The notes below the pieces were generated by a model. The model did not search any database. It was not told the origin of the DNA and worked only from the letters and a program-made list of their open reading frames with translations. This document shows, piece by piece, positions 17,650 through 26,278 of a stretch of 64,000 nucleotides of DNA; the first letter of the stretch is position 1; every line of letters begins with the position of its first letter. Position numbers and translations under genes: made by a program. This stretch comes from Chitinophaga sp. YR627. Its GTDB lineage: Bacteria > Bacteroidota > Bacteroidia > Chitinophagales > Chitinophagaceae. The DNA lies in the NCBI RefSeq assembly GCF_900114995.1, contig NZ_FOUX01000002.1:1550001-1614000 (forward strand), in the 5' to 3' direction.

Positions 17650-18942
17650 CTATTTCAGTCCGTACTTATATTTATAACGCTCATATAACTGTTTGTGTTT
17701 ATTATCAAGGCTAACTTCTCTTCCCTGAATAAACGCCTGCGTTACCACACTGCTACGCATGTCCAGCAGATCGCCTGTACTGATCGTAATATTGGCGTCC
17801 TTACCGGTTTCCAGCGATCCCGTGATCTTATCAATACCAAGGATCTTAGCGGCATTCAGTGTAACTGCAGCTAACGCTTCTTCTTTGGAAAGACCATAAG
17901 TGCTGGCGGTACCCGCTTCAAACGGCAGGTTACGCTGCTGCCAGAAGCCTTCATTACTGAGGCAAAACAGTACGCCTGCCTGTTGTAACTGTGCCGCTGT
18001 TTTATAGGGTTGATCCACATCATCATCCTGCATCACCGGTAAACTATGCGGCTGGGCAAGCACCACAGCGATGTTGTTTTGTTTGAGTACATCCGCGATC
18101 ATCCAGGAATCAGCGCCACCAGCAATGACTACCTCGATGCCAAATTCCTTTGCAAAATCCACCGCTACCAGCATTTCCTTTACCAGGTTACAGTGAATGA
18201 ACAGCTTCTGTTGTTTGGTGAACAGTTTGCTTACTGCCTCAAACTTCAGGTTGACAGCGGTATGTTTATCTTCCTGTAAATAGGCTTTTGCCTCGCTCAG
18301 GAACGAACGTACCTTTTCTGTTTTCTCTGCAAATTCCTCTGCTCTGTCTTTGGTGATAGAGAAACGGCCCGGTGTAGCGGGCGGTGGCAACAGGCTTGGC
18401 ATATAGAAATGGATAGCGCCATCAGCCTTATAAGCAGCATCTTCCCAGTTCCAGGCGTCCAGCTGGACAACGGAAGAAGAACCGGGTATCATACCGCCTT
18501 CAGGTGTTACCTGTGCCAGCAGAATACCATTGGAGCGCAGGGTATTGATCACCTTCGAATCGGTATTATAAGCGACCAGTGAACGTACGGAAGGGTTGAT
18601 CTCTCCTACTTCACTAAAATCATTGGTAGAGCGTACCGCTTCTACTTCCGTCAGACCTACGGTTGTCAGCGGAGCGATCACACCAGGGTAGACATGTTTG
18701 CCCTGCAGGTCGATTACCTTCACGTCTGCAGACGGAGCCGGCAGATTATTGCCCACAGCCACGATCTTACCATTAGCGAAAGACAGGGAGCCTTTCTCGA
18801 TCACCTGTCCGTTACCGATGTGAATCGTCGCATTGGTCAGGTAAACCGGCTTTGCCTGCGGCGGCGCCGGATATATTGTTTCCTGGGCCATTACGGCGGA
18901 GCAGGAAAGTGCGGTGATATATGTTAATAAACTACGTTTCAT
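17650..18942 (-). CDS. Secreted amidohydrolase-like protein lacking the HxH metal motif
   Basis: 430 residues from ATG 18942 (MKRSLLTYITALSCSAVMAQ is a signal peptide). It has the composite domain of imidazolonepropionase-like amidohydrolases: N-terminal beta-sandwich strands (VYLTNATIHIGNGQVIEKG), a barrel, and the closing ILGIDKITGSLETGKDANI. Where active members have HxH after the first barrel strand, this has VYPGVIAPLTTVGLTEVEAV, so the first two metal ligands are missing. It may be a catalytically dead or scaffold partner. It lies 25 bp after the 1005-residue amidohydrolase-like gene on the same strand, and the two are probably co-transcribed and act together in the periplasm. Confidence 0.82.
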   Translation of the reverse strand: MKRSLLTYITALSCSAVMAQETIYPAPPQAKPVYLTNATIHIGNGQVIEKGSLSFANGKIVAVGNNLPAPSADVKVIDLQGKHVYPGVIAPLTTVGLTEVEAVRSTNDFSEVGEINPSVRSLVAYNTDSKVINTLRSNGILLAQVTPEGGMIPGSSSVVQLDAWNWEDAAYKADGAIHFYMPSLLPPPATPGRFSITKDRAEEFAEKTEKVRSFLSEAKAYLQEDKHTAVNLKFEAVSKLFTKQQKLFIHCNLVKEMLVAVDFAKEFGIEVVIAGGADSWMIADVLKQNNIAVVLAQPHSLPVMQDDDVDQPYKTAAQLQQAGVLFCLSNEGFWQQRNLPFEAGTASTYGLSKEEALAAVTLNAAKILGIDKITGSLETGKDANITISTGDLLDMRSSVVTQAFIQGREVSLDNKHKQLYERYKYKYGLK

Positions 18943-18967
18943 GTTGTTAGATTGATGCGTGCAGCGG

Positions 18968-21900
18968 TTACAATTCGTTATTTCCATCTGTCAGACGTTG
19001 CTGGTGACCAGCCTGCAGATCTTCACAGTGATACATTTCCTCCCTGGAAGCAGCTGCTCTCTGGGTAGGCGTACCTTTCTTCTTCTCGCTCAGCATTTTC
19101 AGCACCAGGCGGTTACGTTCAGCGCTGATACGCTGACGCAGTTCCAGGTCTTTCTCGCGGTCGAAGTATACGATACCGTCTACCATTGTCTTTTCAGCTT
19201 TGGCGTAAATGCTCAGCGGATTGTCGTTCCACAGTACCAGGTCGGCATCCTTGCCGGTTTTGATACTACCGGTACGCTCTGCTACGTGCAACAGTTTGGC
19301 CGGGTTGATGGTCACCAGTTTCAGGGCTTCCTCTTCCGTCATATCGCCGTATTTGATGCTCTTAGCGGCCTCCTGGTTCAGTCTGCGTGCCATTTCCGCA
19401 TCATCAGAGTTGATGGCTACATTCAGCCCTACGCGTTGCATGATAGTGGCGTTGTAAGGGATCGCGTCCTGTACTTCCATTTTATAAGCCCACCAGTCAG
19501 CGAAGGTACCTGCGCCTGCACCGTGTTGTTTCATTTTATCGGCTACTTTATATCCTTCCAGGATGTGTGTGAAGGTGTTCACCTTGAAATGGAAGGTATC
19601 TGCCACATGCAGAAGCATGTTGATCTCGCTCTGTACATAAGAGTGACAAGTGATGAAACGTTTGCTGTTCAGGATCTCCACCAGTGCATCCATTTCCAGG
19701 TCGCGACGTTTGCCGGCGCCTTCTTTTTCATAATCACGCGCACGTGTGAATGCATCTGTCAGTACCTGTTCAACCCCCATACGCGTCTGCGGGAAACGTT
19801 CGCGCTGGCGTTCACCCCAGTTGGATTGTTTTACGTTTTCGCCCAATGCGAATTTGATAAACGGATCTGATCCTGCGAATTTGAGTTCTTCTGCATCCGC
19901 ACCCCAGCGCAGTTTTATCAGCTGGCTTTGTCCGCCGATCGTATTGGCAGAACCATGTAACAGATGTGAAGCGGTCACACCACCACTCAGTTGTCTGTAG
20001 ATATTCACATCATCCGGATTCACCACATCTGCGATACGCACTTCTGAGGTAACGGACTGCGTACCTTCATTCACGCCTTTGGAAATCGCGATATGAGAGT
20101 GTTCGTCGATGATACCCGGCGTCAGGTGTTTACCTGTACCGTCTATTACACGTGCATTACCGGCAGGCAGGTTTTTACCGATCTGAGCGATCTTACCATT
20201 GCGAACGAGTACGTCTGTATTTTCGAGTTTACCTTCTTTTTCGTTGGTCCAGACAGTCGCATTTTTGATCAGGATATCCTGTTGTTTAGGCAGGGCTTCC
20301 CAGCCATATCCGTTGAAAGGATAGTACATATTACCCAGCTGCGGCGCCGATTTTGGTTTTGCGGTATCCTGTCTGGTATAGGCTGCGCTGAATGCGGCAT
20401 TCCATTTCACCCATTTACCGGCAGTATCCAGACCGGTACCACTCCATTCATTTGTACCAGCTACACCGCTGAGGCGCAGTTGTGCACCCCCTTTTTTCAG
20501 TGGGAAAGCGATTTTGATCAGCTTATCATTGATGGTGATGGAGCCAGCCAGAGTATCCTGTTGCAGGAGGGAAAGGGTTGGCGTAGCAGCGGTACCTTTC
20601 AGCAGCAGCGTATATCTGGTATTACCTGGCGTCAGGGTCAGTGTATAAGTGCCACGCACATCTTTCCAGCCTTCATCTTTTATGATATATTTCTTACCCT
20701 GTACCCAGTTCTGGAACAGTACGGTGTTTTCATTAAAGATCGCGCCGGAAGTAACCAGGAAGTTGGCCAGTTTACCCGGCTCCAGGGAGCCTACGAGATC
20801 ATCAGCTTTGATGATGCGAGCCGCAGAGAGTGTCAGTGCATCCAGTGCTTTTTGTTCGCTGAGACCATACTCGATCGATTTTCTGACAGCACCCAGGAAC
20901 TGTTTCAGGTCTTTCAGACCACTGGCAGTGAGACAGAAAGGGATGTTGGCTTTTTCAAAAGCAGCGGCTTCTGTTGGCGCCAGTTCCCAGTGTTTCATAT
21001 CGCTGAGAGCTACGAAGCGGGCATCGTTCGGGTCCTCTACATCGATTGGCTGCGGGAAGGTCAGCGGCAGGATAAATGAGGCTTTGGTAGCCACCATTTC
21101 CGGTATACGCTGGTATTCATTACCACTGGCTTTGATGATATATTGCACACCGAATTCGTCGCCTACTTTATCTGCACGTAATGCATCCCATTTATCCTGT
21201 GCATCAAATACCTGAGGTAAGGCACGGCTATCGTTCCAGGCCTGTAAGGTCAGGTTTGTACCTTCTTTAGCAGGATGAGACTGATACCACTGAGCGTCCA
21301 GGAATGTCTGACGCAGCAGTGCAATGCTACCCATTAAAGAGCTGGGATAGTTCTGTGTGGAACTACCTTTATCAAATGAGAATTGTGCACTGGCTTTTTC
21401 CCTGATCAGGACCTTATTTTCACGGTCATCCGCCAGCGTTACCAGTACGCCCGTACCACGGGCGATACCATCCTGCTGGTGGGATAATACGGTACCAAAA
21501 CCTGCGTTTCTGAGTGACTCTGCAGCAGTGCCGTCTACCTGGAATATGGAGGCAGCGTTTATCTCACTTTTGATAGACTGGTTCCAGCCGAATGCACCTT
21601 TGGTGGCAGAAAGGAACTGCGGATCACCTCTGTATCCGCCGCTGGCTTTCTTTGCAGGCTGCGTGCCATAATCGCTGTAAGCATCTACGAAAGAAGGATA
21701 GATATATTTACCCCCGCAATCGATCACTACCGCATCTTTCGGTACAGGACCATTGCCAACGCTGACGATACGTCCGTTACGGATTACGAGGCTGGCATTG
21801 TTCAATACATTACCGGCACTTTTTACAATAGTCGCTTTTACAAAAGCGTAACACCCTTCTCTGGGATCGGCGATACCGTTCACAGGAAAAGTCTCCTGCG

Positions 21901-21985
21901 CTGACGCATACGAGCCAGCCAACAGACCGCTCAGCAACAGACACAGGTGGGACAACCGCTTACGCGGCGAAAAAAAATTACTCAT
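18968..21985 (-). CDS. Large secreted tandem amidohydrolase (degenerate plus intact domain)
   Basis: 1005 residues with a signal peptide ending near SYASAQ. The N-terminal half (about 30-460) has an amidohydrolase shape, but its first metal motif reads FVDAYSDYG in place of HxH. The C-terminal half (about 565-960) is a full metal-dependent hydrolase: GIIDEHSHI (about residue 628), CHSYVQSE, FTHILEGYK and INSDDAEM supply the expected histidines and aspartate, and it ends with SIKTGKDADLVLWNDNP. The active half resembles imidazolonepropionase/prolidase-type enzymes acting on amide or cyclic-amide bonds; the substrate is unknown. It is first in an operon with the 430-residue paralogue. Confidence 0.85.
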   Translation of the reverse strand: MSNFFSPRKRLSHLCLLLSGLLAGSYASAQETFPVNGIADPREGCYAFVKATIVKSAGNVLNNASLVIRNGRIVSVGNGPVPKDAVVIDCGGKYIYPSFVDAYSDYGTQPAKKASGGYRGDPQFLSATKGAFGWNQSIKSEINAASIFQVDGTAAESLRNAGFGTVLSHQQDGIARGTGVLVTLADDRENKVLIREKASAQFSFDKGSSTQNYPSSLMGSIALLRQTFLDAQWYQSHPAKEGTNLTLQAWNDSRALPQVFDAQDKWDALRADKVGDEFGVQYIIKASGNEYQRIPEMVATKASFILPLTFPQPIDVEDPNDARFVALSDMKHWELAPTEAAAFEKANIPFCLTASGLKDLKQFLGAVRKSIEYGLSEQKALDALTLSAARIIKADDLVGSLEPGKLANFLVTSGAIFNENTVLFQNWVQGKKYIIKDEGWKDVRGTYTLTLTPGNTRYTLLLKGTAATPTLSLLQQDTLAGSITINDKLIKIAFPLKKGGAQLRLSGVAGTNEWSGTGLDTAGKWVKWNAAFSAAYTRQDTAKPKSAPQLGNMYYPFNGYGWEALPKQQDILIKNATVWTNEKEGKLENTDVLVRNGKIAQIGKNLPAGNARVIDGTGKHLTPGIIDEHSHIAISKGVNEGTQSVTSEVRIADVVNPDDVNIYRQLSGGVTASHLLHGSANTIGGQSQLIKLRWGADAEELKFAGSDPFIKFALGENVKQSNWGERQRERFPQTRMGVEQVLTDAFTRARDYEKEGAGKRRDLEMDALVEILNSKRFITCHSYVQSEINMLLHVADTFHFKVNTFTHILEGYKVADKMKQHGAGAGTFADWWAYKMEVQDAIPYNATIMQRVGLNVAINSDDAEMARRLNQEAAKSIKYGDMTEEEALKLVTINPAKLLHVAERTGSIKTGKDADLVLWNDNPLSIYAKAEKTMVDGIVYFDREKDLELRQRISAERNRLVLKMLSEKKKGTPTQRAAASREEMYHCEDLQAGHQQRLTDGNNEL

Positions 21986-22185
21986 TGGCTTGTGTTTGTC
22001 AATTTAGATTTTGGGTTCATAGTATCCTGACAATCAGAAAGGTCTTACCGGGAGGGCAATACCTGCTGTGGCCTAAAAGTAACAAATGATTGATGTGGCT
22101 TCTGCATATTTCAACAGATTTTTGATGACTGGTAGTAATATTGCGTTAATTACCTATATTTAACCAAGAGAATAACCCGTTTTTT

Positions 22186-22614
22186 ATGAAAAGTTATATG
22201 ATCCGCATCAGTGGGCTGTTGTTATGCTTCTTTCTGGCAATGAGCGGCAGCAGCATGGCACAAAACAGGGATACTTCCACCGTGAAGAAGGTACGATTTA
22301 CGCCGGAGCAGCGTGCGGATAAAATGAGTGATAAACTTGACCGGCGGCTGAACCTTTCTAAACAGCAGGACAAAGACATTCACACCATCAATACCGATAT
22401 CACGCAACGCATGGAAGCGATCAAACGTAATACGACGCTTTCCAAAAAAGACAAGATGGCGCAGATGAAAGCGTTGAATGAGGAACGGAATCAGCGTTTC
22501 AAATCAGTGCTCTCGGCAGACCAGTATAAAAAATGGAATGACTGGGAAATGAAGAAGAAGGAACAGATGGAAGCCAGAATGGACAAAAAACAACAGAAAC
22601 GTAATGCCCGGTAA
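22186..22614 (+). CDS. Small secreted helical protein (Spy/DUF4890-like)
   Basis: 142 residues. A signal peptide (MKSYMIRISGLLLCFFLAMS) ends near SSMAQ. The mature part is highly charged, Lys/Arg/Met/Gln-rich and helical: RADKMSDKLDRRLNLSKQQD and LSADQYKKWNDWEMKKKEQM. This pattern of two LxLxxxQ-type helices fits Spy/CpxP-like periplasmic proteins and the Bacteroidota DUF4890 group. A chaperone or stress role is inference from the family. It ends in a poly-basic tail, and a strong terminator follows. Confidence 0.75.
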   Translation: MKSYMIRISGLLLCFFLAMSGSSMAQNRDTSTVKKVRFTPEQRADKMSDKLDRRLNLSKQQDKDIHTINTDITQRMEAIKRNTTLSKKDKMAQMKALNEERNQRFKSVLSADQYKKWNDWEMKKKEQMEARMDKKQQKRNAR

Positions 22615-22638
22615 GAAGGGTCTTTTATAAACGAATGG

Positions 22639-22672
22639 AATAAGGATGCTGACTGGCATCCTTATTTTTTTA
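22639..22672 (+). terminator. Terminator after the Spy-like gene
   Basis: A perfect 10-11 bp stem (ATAAGGATGC with GCATCCTTAT, 6-nt loop) followed by TTTTTTTAT. It lies 25 nt after the stop and just before the glycerate kinase start. Confidence 0.88.
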
Positions 22673-22684
22673 TCTTAGGAGCGG

Positions 22685-23986
22685 ATGCGAAGAGAAGATG
22701 CTATCTCGATATTCCAGGCAGCAGTAGCTGCCGTACAACCGGCACACCTCATGCGCCGGCATGTACAATACAGCGATGGTGTATTAAGCGTTTGTGAGCA
22801 ATCTTTTAACATCACACCCGGGAGTACGGTATGGGTGTTCGGTGCAGGTAAGGCGGCAGCGTCCATGGCACAGGCACTGGAACAGGTACTTGGCGGCGTG
22901 CAGATCAAAGGACTGGTGATCACGAAATATGCGCATGCATTACCGCTAAATCATATTACACTAAGGGAAGCAGCACATCCTGTACCTGACGAAAACGGTG
23001 TGAAAGCGACTGCTGAAATGGTCTCCTTATTACGCAGTAGCGGTCCTGCTGATATTATCCTGTTCCTGCTTTCCGGTGGTGCCTCTGCCCTGCTGGCAGA
23101 TTATCCTGCGGGAGCAGACCTTGCACAGGTACAACAGGTCTTTTCATTGTTACTTAAAAGCGGAGCAGACATTTATGAAATGAACATTGTACGGAAGCAC
23201 CTGTCAGCTGTAAAAGGCGGACAACTCCCCTTACTTGCCCATACCAAAGCCTGGTGCAGTCTGATATTGAGTGATGTGGTAGGGGATGATCTTTCTATTA
23301 TAGGTTCCGGTCCGACCGTAGCAGATCCTTCCACGTTTGGAGATGCCATGGCGGTCCTTGATAAATATGCGCTGACATCACAATTACCATCCGCTATTCA
23401 TGCACATTTACAACAGGGATGTGCCGGAAAAATTGCCGAAACACCCAAACCCGGACATGCGGATCTGGCACATGTGCATAACTTTTTAACAGGTAGTAAT
23501 CACATTGCGCTGGAAGCAGCAAAACAGCAGGCAGTATCCCTTGGATATGATACCCAGCTATTAAGTTCCACGGCTACCGGACAGGCAACTGAGCTGGCAG
23601 AAAAACTGGTTGGTGCAGCTGGTAGCTGGCAGGGTAAAAAACCGGGGTGTATACTCATGGGCGGCGAGAGTACGGTAACAGTAAAGGGGGATGGAGTTGG
23701 TGGCCGGAATCAGCAACTGGCGCTGGCTGCGGGCATTTTATTAAAAGATGTTCCGGGCGTTCTTATACTCAGCGCCGGCACAGATGGTACCGATGGACCG
23801 ACAGATGCAGCAGGGGCTTTTTCAGATAAAGAGCTGATGCAGAAAGCGATGGAAAACGGGCTGGATGCAGCCGCTTATCTGGAACAGAATGATGCCTGGC
23901 ATTTCTTTGAAAAAACAGGAGGATTGATCAAAACCGGACCTACGCAAACGAATGTAATGGACATCATGCTGGCAATCATTTCCTGA
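22685..23986 (+). CDS. Glycerate 2-kinase (GckA/TtuD type, DUF4147 + MOFRL)
   Basis: 433 residues. The N-terminal DUF4147 domain shows VWVFGAGKAAASMAQALE and LLSGGASALLADYP, with a later DVVGDDLSIIGSGPTV. The C-terminal MOFRL domain has ILMGGESTVTVKGDGVGGRNQQL and SAGTDGTDGPTDAAGAF. It phosphorylates D-glycerate with ATP, usually giving 2-phosphoglycerate, in glycerate, tartrate or serine-cycle catabolism. No hydroxypyruvate or tartronate genes flank it. It starts 13 nt after the preceding terminator, so its promoter must be very close to or overlap that hairpin. Confidence 0.9.
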   Translation: MRREDAISIFQAAVAAVQPAHLMRRHVQYSDGVLSVCEQSFNITPGSTVWVFGAGKAAASMAQALEQVLGGVQIKGLVITKYAHALPLNHITLREAAHPVPDENGVKATAEMVSLLRSSGPADIILFLLSGGASALLADYPAGADLAQVQQVFSLLLKSGADIYEMNIVRKHLSAVKGGQLPLLAHTKAWCSLILSDVVGDDLSIIGSGPTVADPSTFGDAMAVLDKYALTSQLPSAIHAHLQQGCAGKIAETPKPGHADLAHVHNFLTGSNHIALEAAKQQAVSLGYDTQLLSSTATGQATELAEKLVGAAGSWQGKKPGCILMGGESTVTVKGDGVGGRNQQLALAAGILLKDVPGVLILSAGTDGTDGPTDAAGAFSDKELMQKAMENGLDAAAYLEQNDAWHFFEKTGGLIKTGPTQTNVMDIMLAIIS

Positions 23987-24191
23987 AGCGTTGGTTGTTC
24001 CCATTAGATTTTCTTAGGTTTGCAAAAATTCTACAAGGACAGCGCGCTTATAAACCATTGGAATACACGCTTATTTTAGCTTAAAAAAGGATCAACAGCA
24101 ATATACTGCCCTTGTAGCATGAGAGAAATCATTTATTACTAAATCATTAATTAATTTCCGGAAGTCCTATTTTTGGGGCTTAAACCTTTAT

Positions 24192-25373
24192 ATGCGTATG
24201 CTAAGAATGGAACAGACATGGCGTTGGTTCGGACCGAATGATCCGGTTAGCCTGGCTGATATCAAACAAGCTGGAGCGACTGGTATTGTAACGGCCCTTC
24301 ACCATGTTCCGAACGGAGAGATCTGGACAGTTGAGGAGATACAAAAGCGAAAGGAGATGATCGAAGCCGCAGGCCTTACCTGGTCAGTGGTTGAAAGTGT
24401 ACCCGTTCACGAAGACATCAAAACCCAGAGTGGAAGGTTCAAAGAATATATACAGCATTATCAGCAATCCCTGCGCAACCTTGCGCAATGCGGTATCTAT
24501 ATAGTGACGTACAACTTTATGCCGGTGCTGGACTGGACAAGGACAGACCTCGCGTATACAGTTGCTGACGGATCAAAAGCCCTGCGTTTTGAAAAAGCCG
24601 CTTTCCTTGCTTTCGACCTGTTCATGTTACAACGCCCGGGTGCAGAGAACGACTACGATCCTGCGGATATCTCTATGGCGAAGGAACGTTTCGACAGTAT
24701 GACCGATGCGGAGAAATCATTGCTGCAAAAGAACATTATTGCCGGTCTGCCGGGTTCTGAAGAGAGCTTCTCACTGGAACTTTTCCAGGCAGCCCTTGAT
24801 AAGTATAAAGGCATCGATGCCACACAGCTGAAACTGCACCTTTTCTATTTCCTGCAACAGATTGCACCTGTAGCAGAGGAAGTAGGTATCAAACTGGCGA
24901 TCCATCCGGATGATCCTCCATTCCCAATCCTGGGACTGCCAAGGATCGTAAGTACAGAGCAGGATGCAAGAGAATTGCTGGCAGCAGCGCCTTATGCCTC
25001 TAACGGACTTTGTTTCTGCACGGGTTCTTATGGCGTACGCGCTGATAATGACCTTCCTGGTATGGTAGAACGTCTGGGTGAGCATATTCATTTTATACAC
25101 CTGAGAAGTACACAGCGCGACAGTATTGGCAACTTCCATGAGGCCAATCACCTGGAAGGCGATGTGGATATGTATGCAGTGGTGAGAGCCATTCTGAATG
25201 TGATGCACAAGCGGAATATCTCTATCCCGATGCGCCCGGATCATGGTCACCAGATGCTGGATGATCTTCATAAAAAAACAAATCCCGGCTACAGTGCCAT
25301 TGGCCGCTTACGCGGACTGGCGGAACTCCGGGGCTTAGAACTGGGTATCGCGCGGTCGGTTTCGGGGAAATGA
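24192..25373 (+). CDS. uxuA: Mannonate dehydratase
   Basis: 393 residues. The start at 24192 (MRMLRMEQTWRWFGPNDPVS) is used; a second ATG at 24207 (MEQTWRWFG) is possible. The family pattern is complete: WRWFGPNDPVSLADIKQAGA at the N-terminus, AIHPDDPPFPILGLPRIVS, FIHLRSTQRD and the closing MRPDHGHQM, which supply metal and substrate ligands. It dehydrates D-mannonate to 2-keto-3-deoxygluconate in glucuronate breakdown. No uxuB, uxaC or kdgK is adjacent. A MarR-family gene follows after 117 bp. Imperfect inverted 12-bp arms at 24031-24042 and 24106-24117 lie upstream and could be regulatory. Confidence 0.94.
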   Translation: MRMLRMEQTWRWFGPNDPVSLADIKQAGATGIVTALHHVPNGEIWTVEEIQKRKEMIEAAGLTWSVVESVPVHEDIKTQSGRFKEYIQHYQQSLRNLAQCGIYIVTYNFMPVLDWTRTDLAYTVADGSKALRFEKAAFLAFDLFMLQRPGAENDYDPADISMAKERFDSMTDAEKSLLQKNIIAGLPGSEESFSLELFQAALDKYKGIDATQLKLHLFYFLQQIAPVAEEVGIKLAIHPDDPPFPILGLPRIVSTEQDARELLAAAPYASNGLCFCTGSYGVRADNDLPGMVERLGEHIHFIHLRSTQRDSIGNFHEANHLEGDVDMYAVVRAILNVMHKRNISIPMRPDHGHQMLDDLHKKTNPGYSAIGRLRGLAELRGLELGIARSVSGK

Positions 25374-25490
25374 AAGTCCACACCTGCAGCCTACTGGCAG
25401 CTTTATAAGGTTGGGATCAGAAACGAAAAAGTAAGCAGCTGGATAAAAGAAGGCTGATCAATTTATTAAGTAGCTCCAAAAAACAATCAT

Positions 25491-25964
25491 ATGAACAGTT
25501 CACTGGATGAGCAGTTAGAGCAGCATCTGGCGCAACGTCAACAGAGTCTTATCAGAATGTTAGGTCTGTTGAAAAAGGACATGGATTGTAGGATCATGCA
25601 AAAGCTACAGCAGAAAGGTTATAACAATTTCAAACTGGGTGACCTTGTGCTGATAGTGAATATAGATCCGCAGGGGATCATCAATAACGAACTGGCAAGA
25701 AAGGCCCGTATTACCAAACAGGCCATGAGTAAAGTAGTGAAGAACCTGGAAGCAGGCGGCTTTATTCACACCAGTAAACACGTCAGCGATGCCCGTGCAG
25801 CGGTAATCTCTCTGACAGATGAAGGCAAAAAGCTGATCATCTGCGCGGCGGAAAGCTTTCAGGAGATACAAACGGAATATACCGCGATCGTCGGAGAGCA
25901 GGATGCTGACGCACTCAAACAGATCCTGCGTAAACTGGTATTCAGTTTACACCCCGAATGCTGA
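25491..25964 (+). CDS. MarR family transcriptional regulator
   Basis: 157 residues. The winged HTH is visible in the middle: NELARKARITKQAMSKVVKN as the recognition helix region, followed by LEAGGFIHTSKHVSDARAAV, the wing with the Asp-Arg pair typical of MarR. Flanking helices form the dimer interface. The ligand and targets are unknown. It lies downstream of uxuA on the same strand with a 117-bp gap, so co-regulation is possible but not shown. A hairpin terminator follows. Confidence 0.87.
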   Translation: MNSSLDEQLEQHLAQRQQSLIRMLGLLKKDMDCRIMQKLQQKGYNNFKLGDLVLIVNIDPQGIINNELARKARITKQAMSKVVKNLEAGGFIHTSKHVSDARAAVISLTDEGKKLIICAAESFQEIQTEYTAIVGEQDADALKQILRKLVFSLHPEC

Positions 25965-25983
25965 TAATTTTTTCCATTTTATA

Positions 25984-26034
25984 CATGCCTGTTCCTGATT
26001 CTGGAAAATCCGGGGACAGGCATGGCCGTTTTTA
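25984..26034 (+). terminator. Likely terminator after marR
   Basis: A 13-bp stem with two G-T pairs (CATGCCTGTTCCT with GGGGACAGGCATG) and a 15-nt loop is followed by GGCCGTTTTT. It starts 20 nt after the marR stop. Confidence 0.65.
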
Positions 26035-26278
26035 GCAGTACTTGAACCAGGGATGTGCATAACTTACACATGAGCAGGGTCAATTGCATAATCCGCTACT
26101 TCTGACTATTCGAAAAGCGCTTATACATTTACATTTTTGACAATGCGACAAAAAGTCAAATATAAATTCCGCTCTTTGTGTGTCCCAGTGCGGATTTCGG
26201 CACAGGCATTGTATTAATATTTTTGTCTATTGACCAGTGATTTAATACTTTTAATATCAGTAGCAGACATAGCAAATT
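26035..26278 (+). other. Non-coding leader region upstream of the sigma-like/TPR gene
   Basis: With the terminator before it, this makes a 314-bp stretch without a gene. It is AT-rich. Apart from the promoter candidate at 26195-26225, I saw no RNA gene, repeat or convincing short ORF. Confidence 0.5.
26195..26225 (+). promoter_or_regulatory. Candidate Bacteroidota-type promoter
   Basis: TATTTTTG at 26218-26225 fits the -7 element TAnnTTTG exactly. TTTC at 26195-26198 fits three of four bases of the -33 TTTG element with a 19-bp spacer. The predicted transcript start is about 45 nt before the ATG at 26279. Confidence 0.4.

Noticed and set aside
18959..21215. Several long plus-strand ORFs opposite the amidohydrolase genes
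   Set aside because: Antisense shadows of firm genes with Cys/Phe-rich unpatterned translation.
24168..24175. TATTTTTG match to the -7 promoter element before uxuA
   Set aside because: No -33 element at the right spacing, and the transcript leader would be only about 10 nt.
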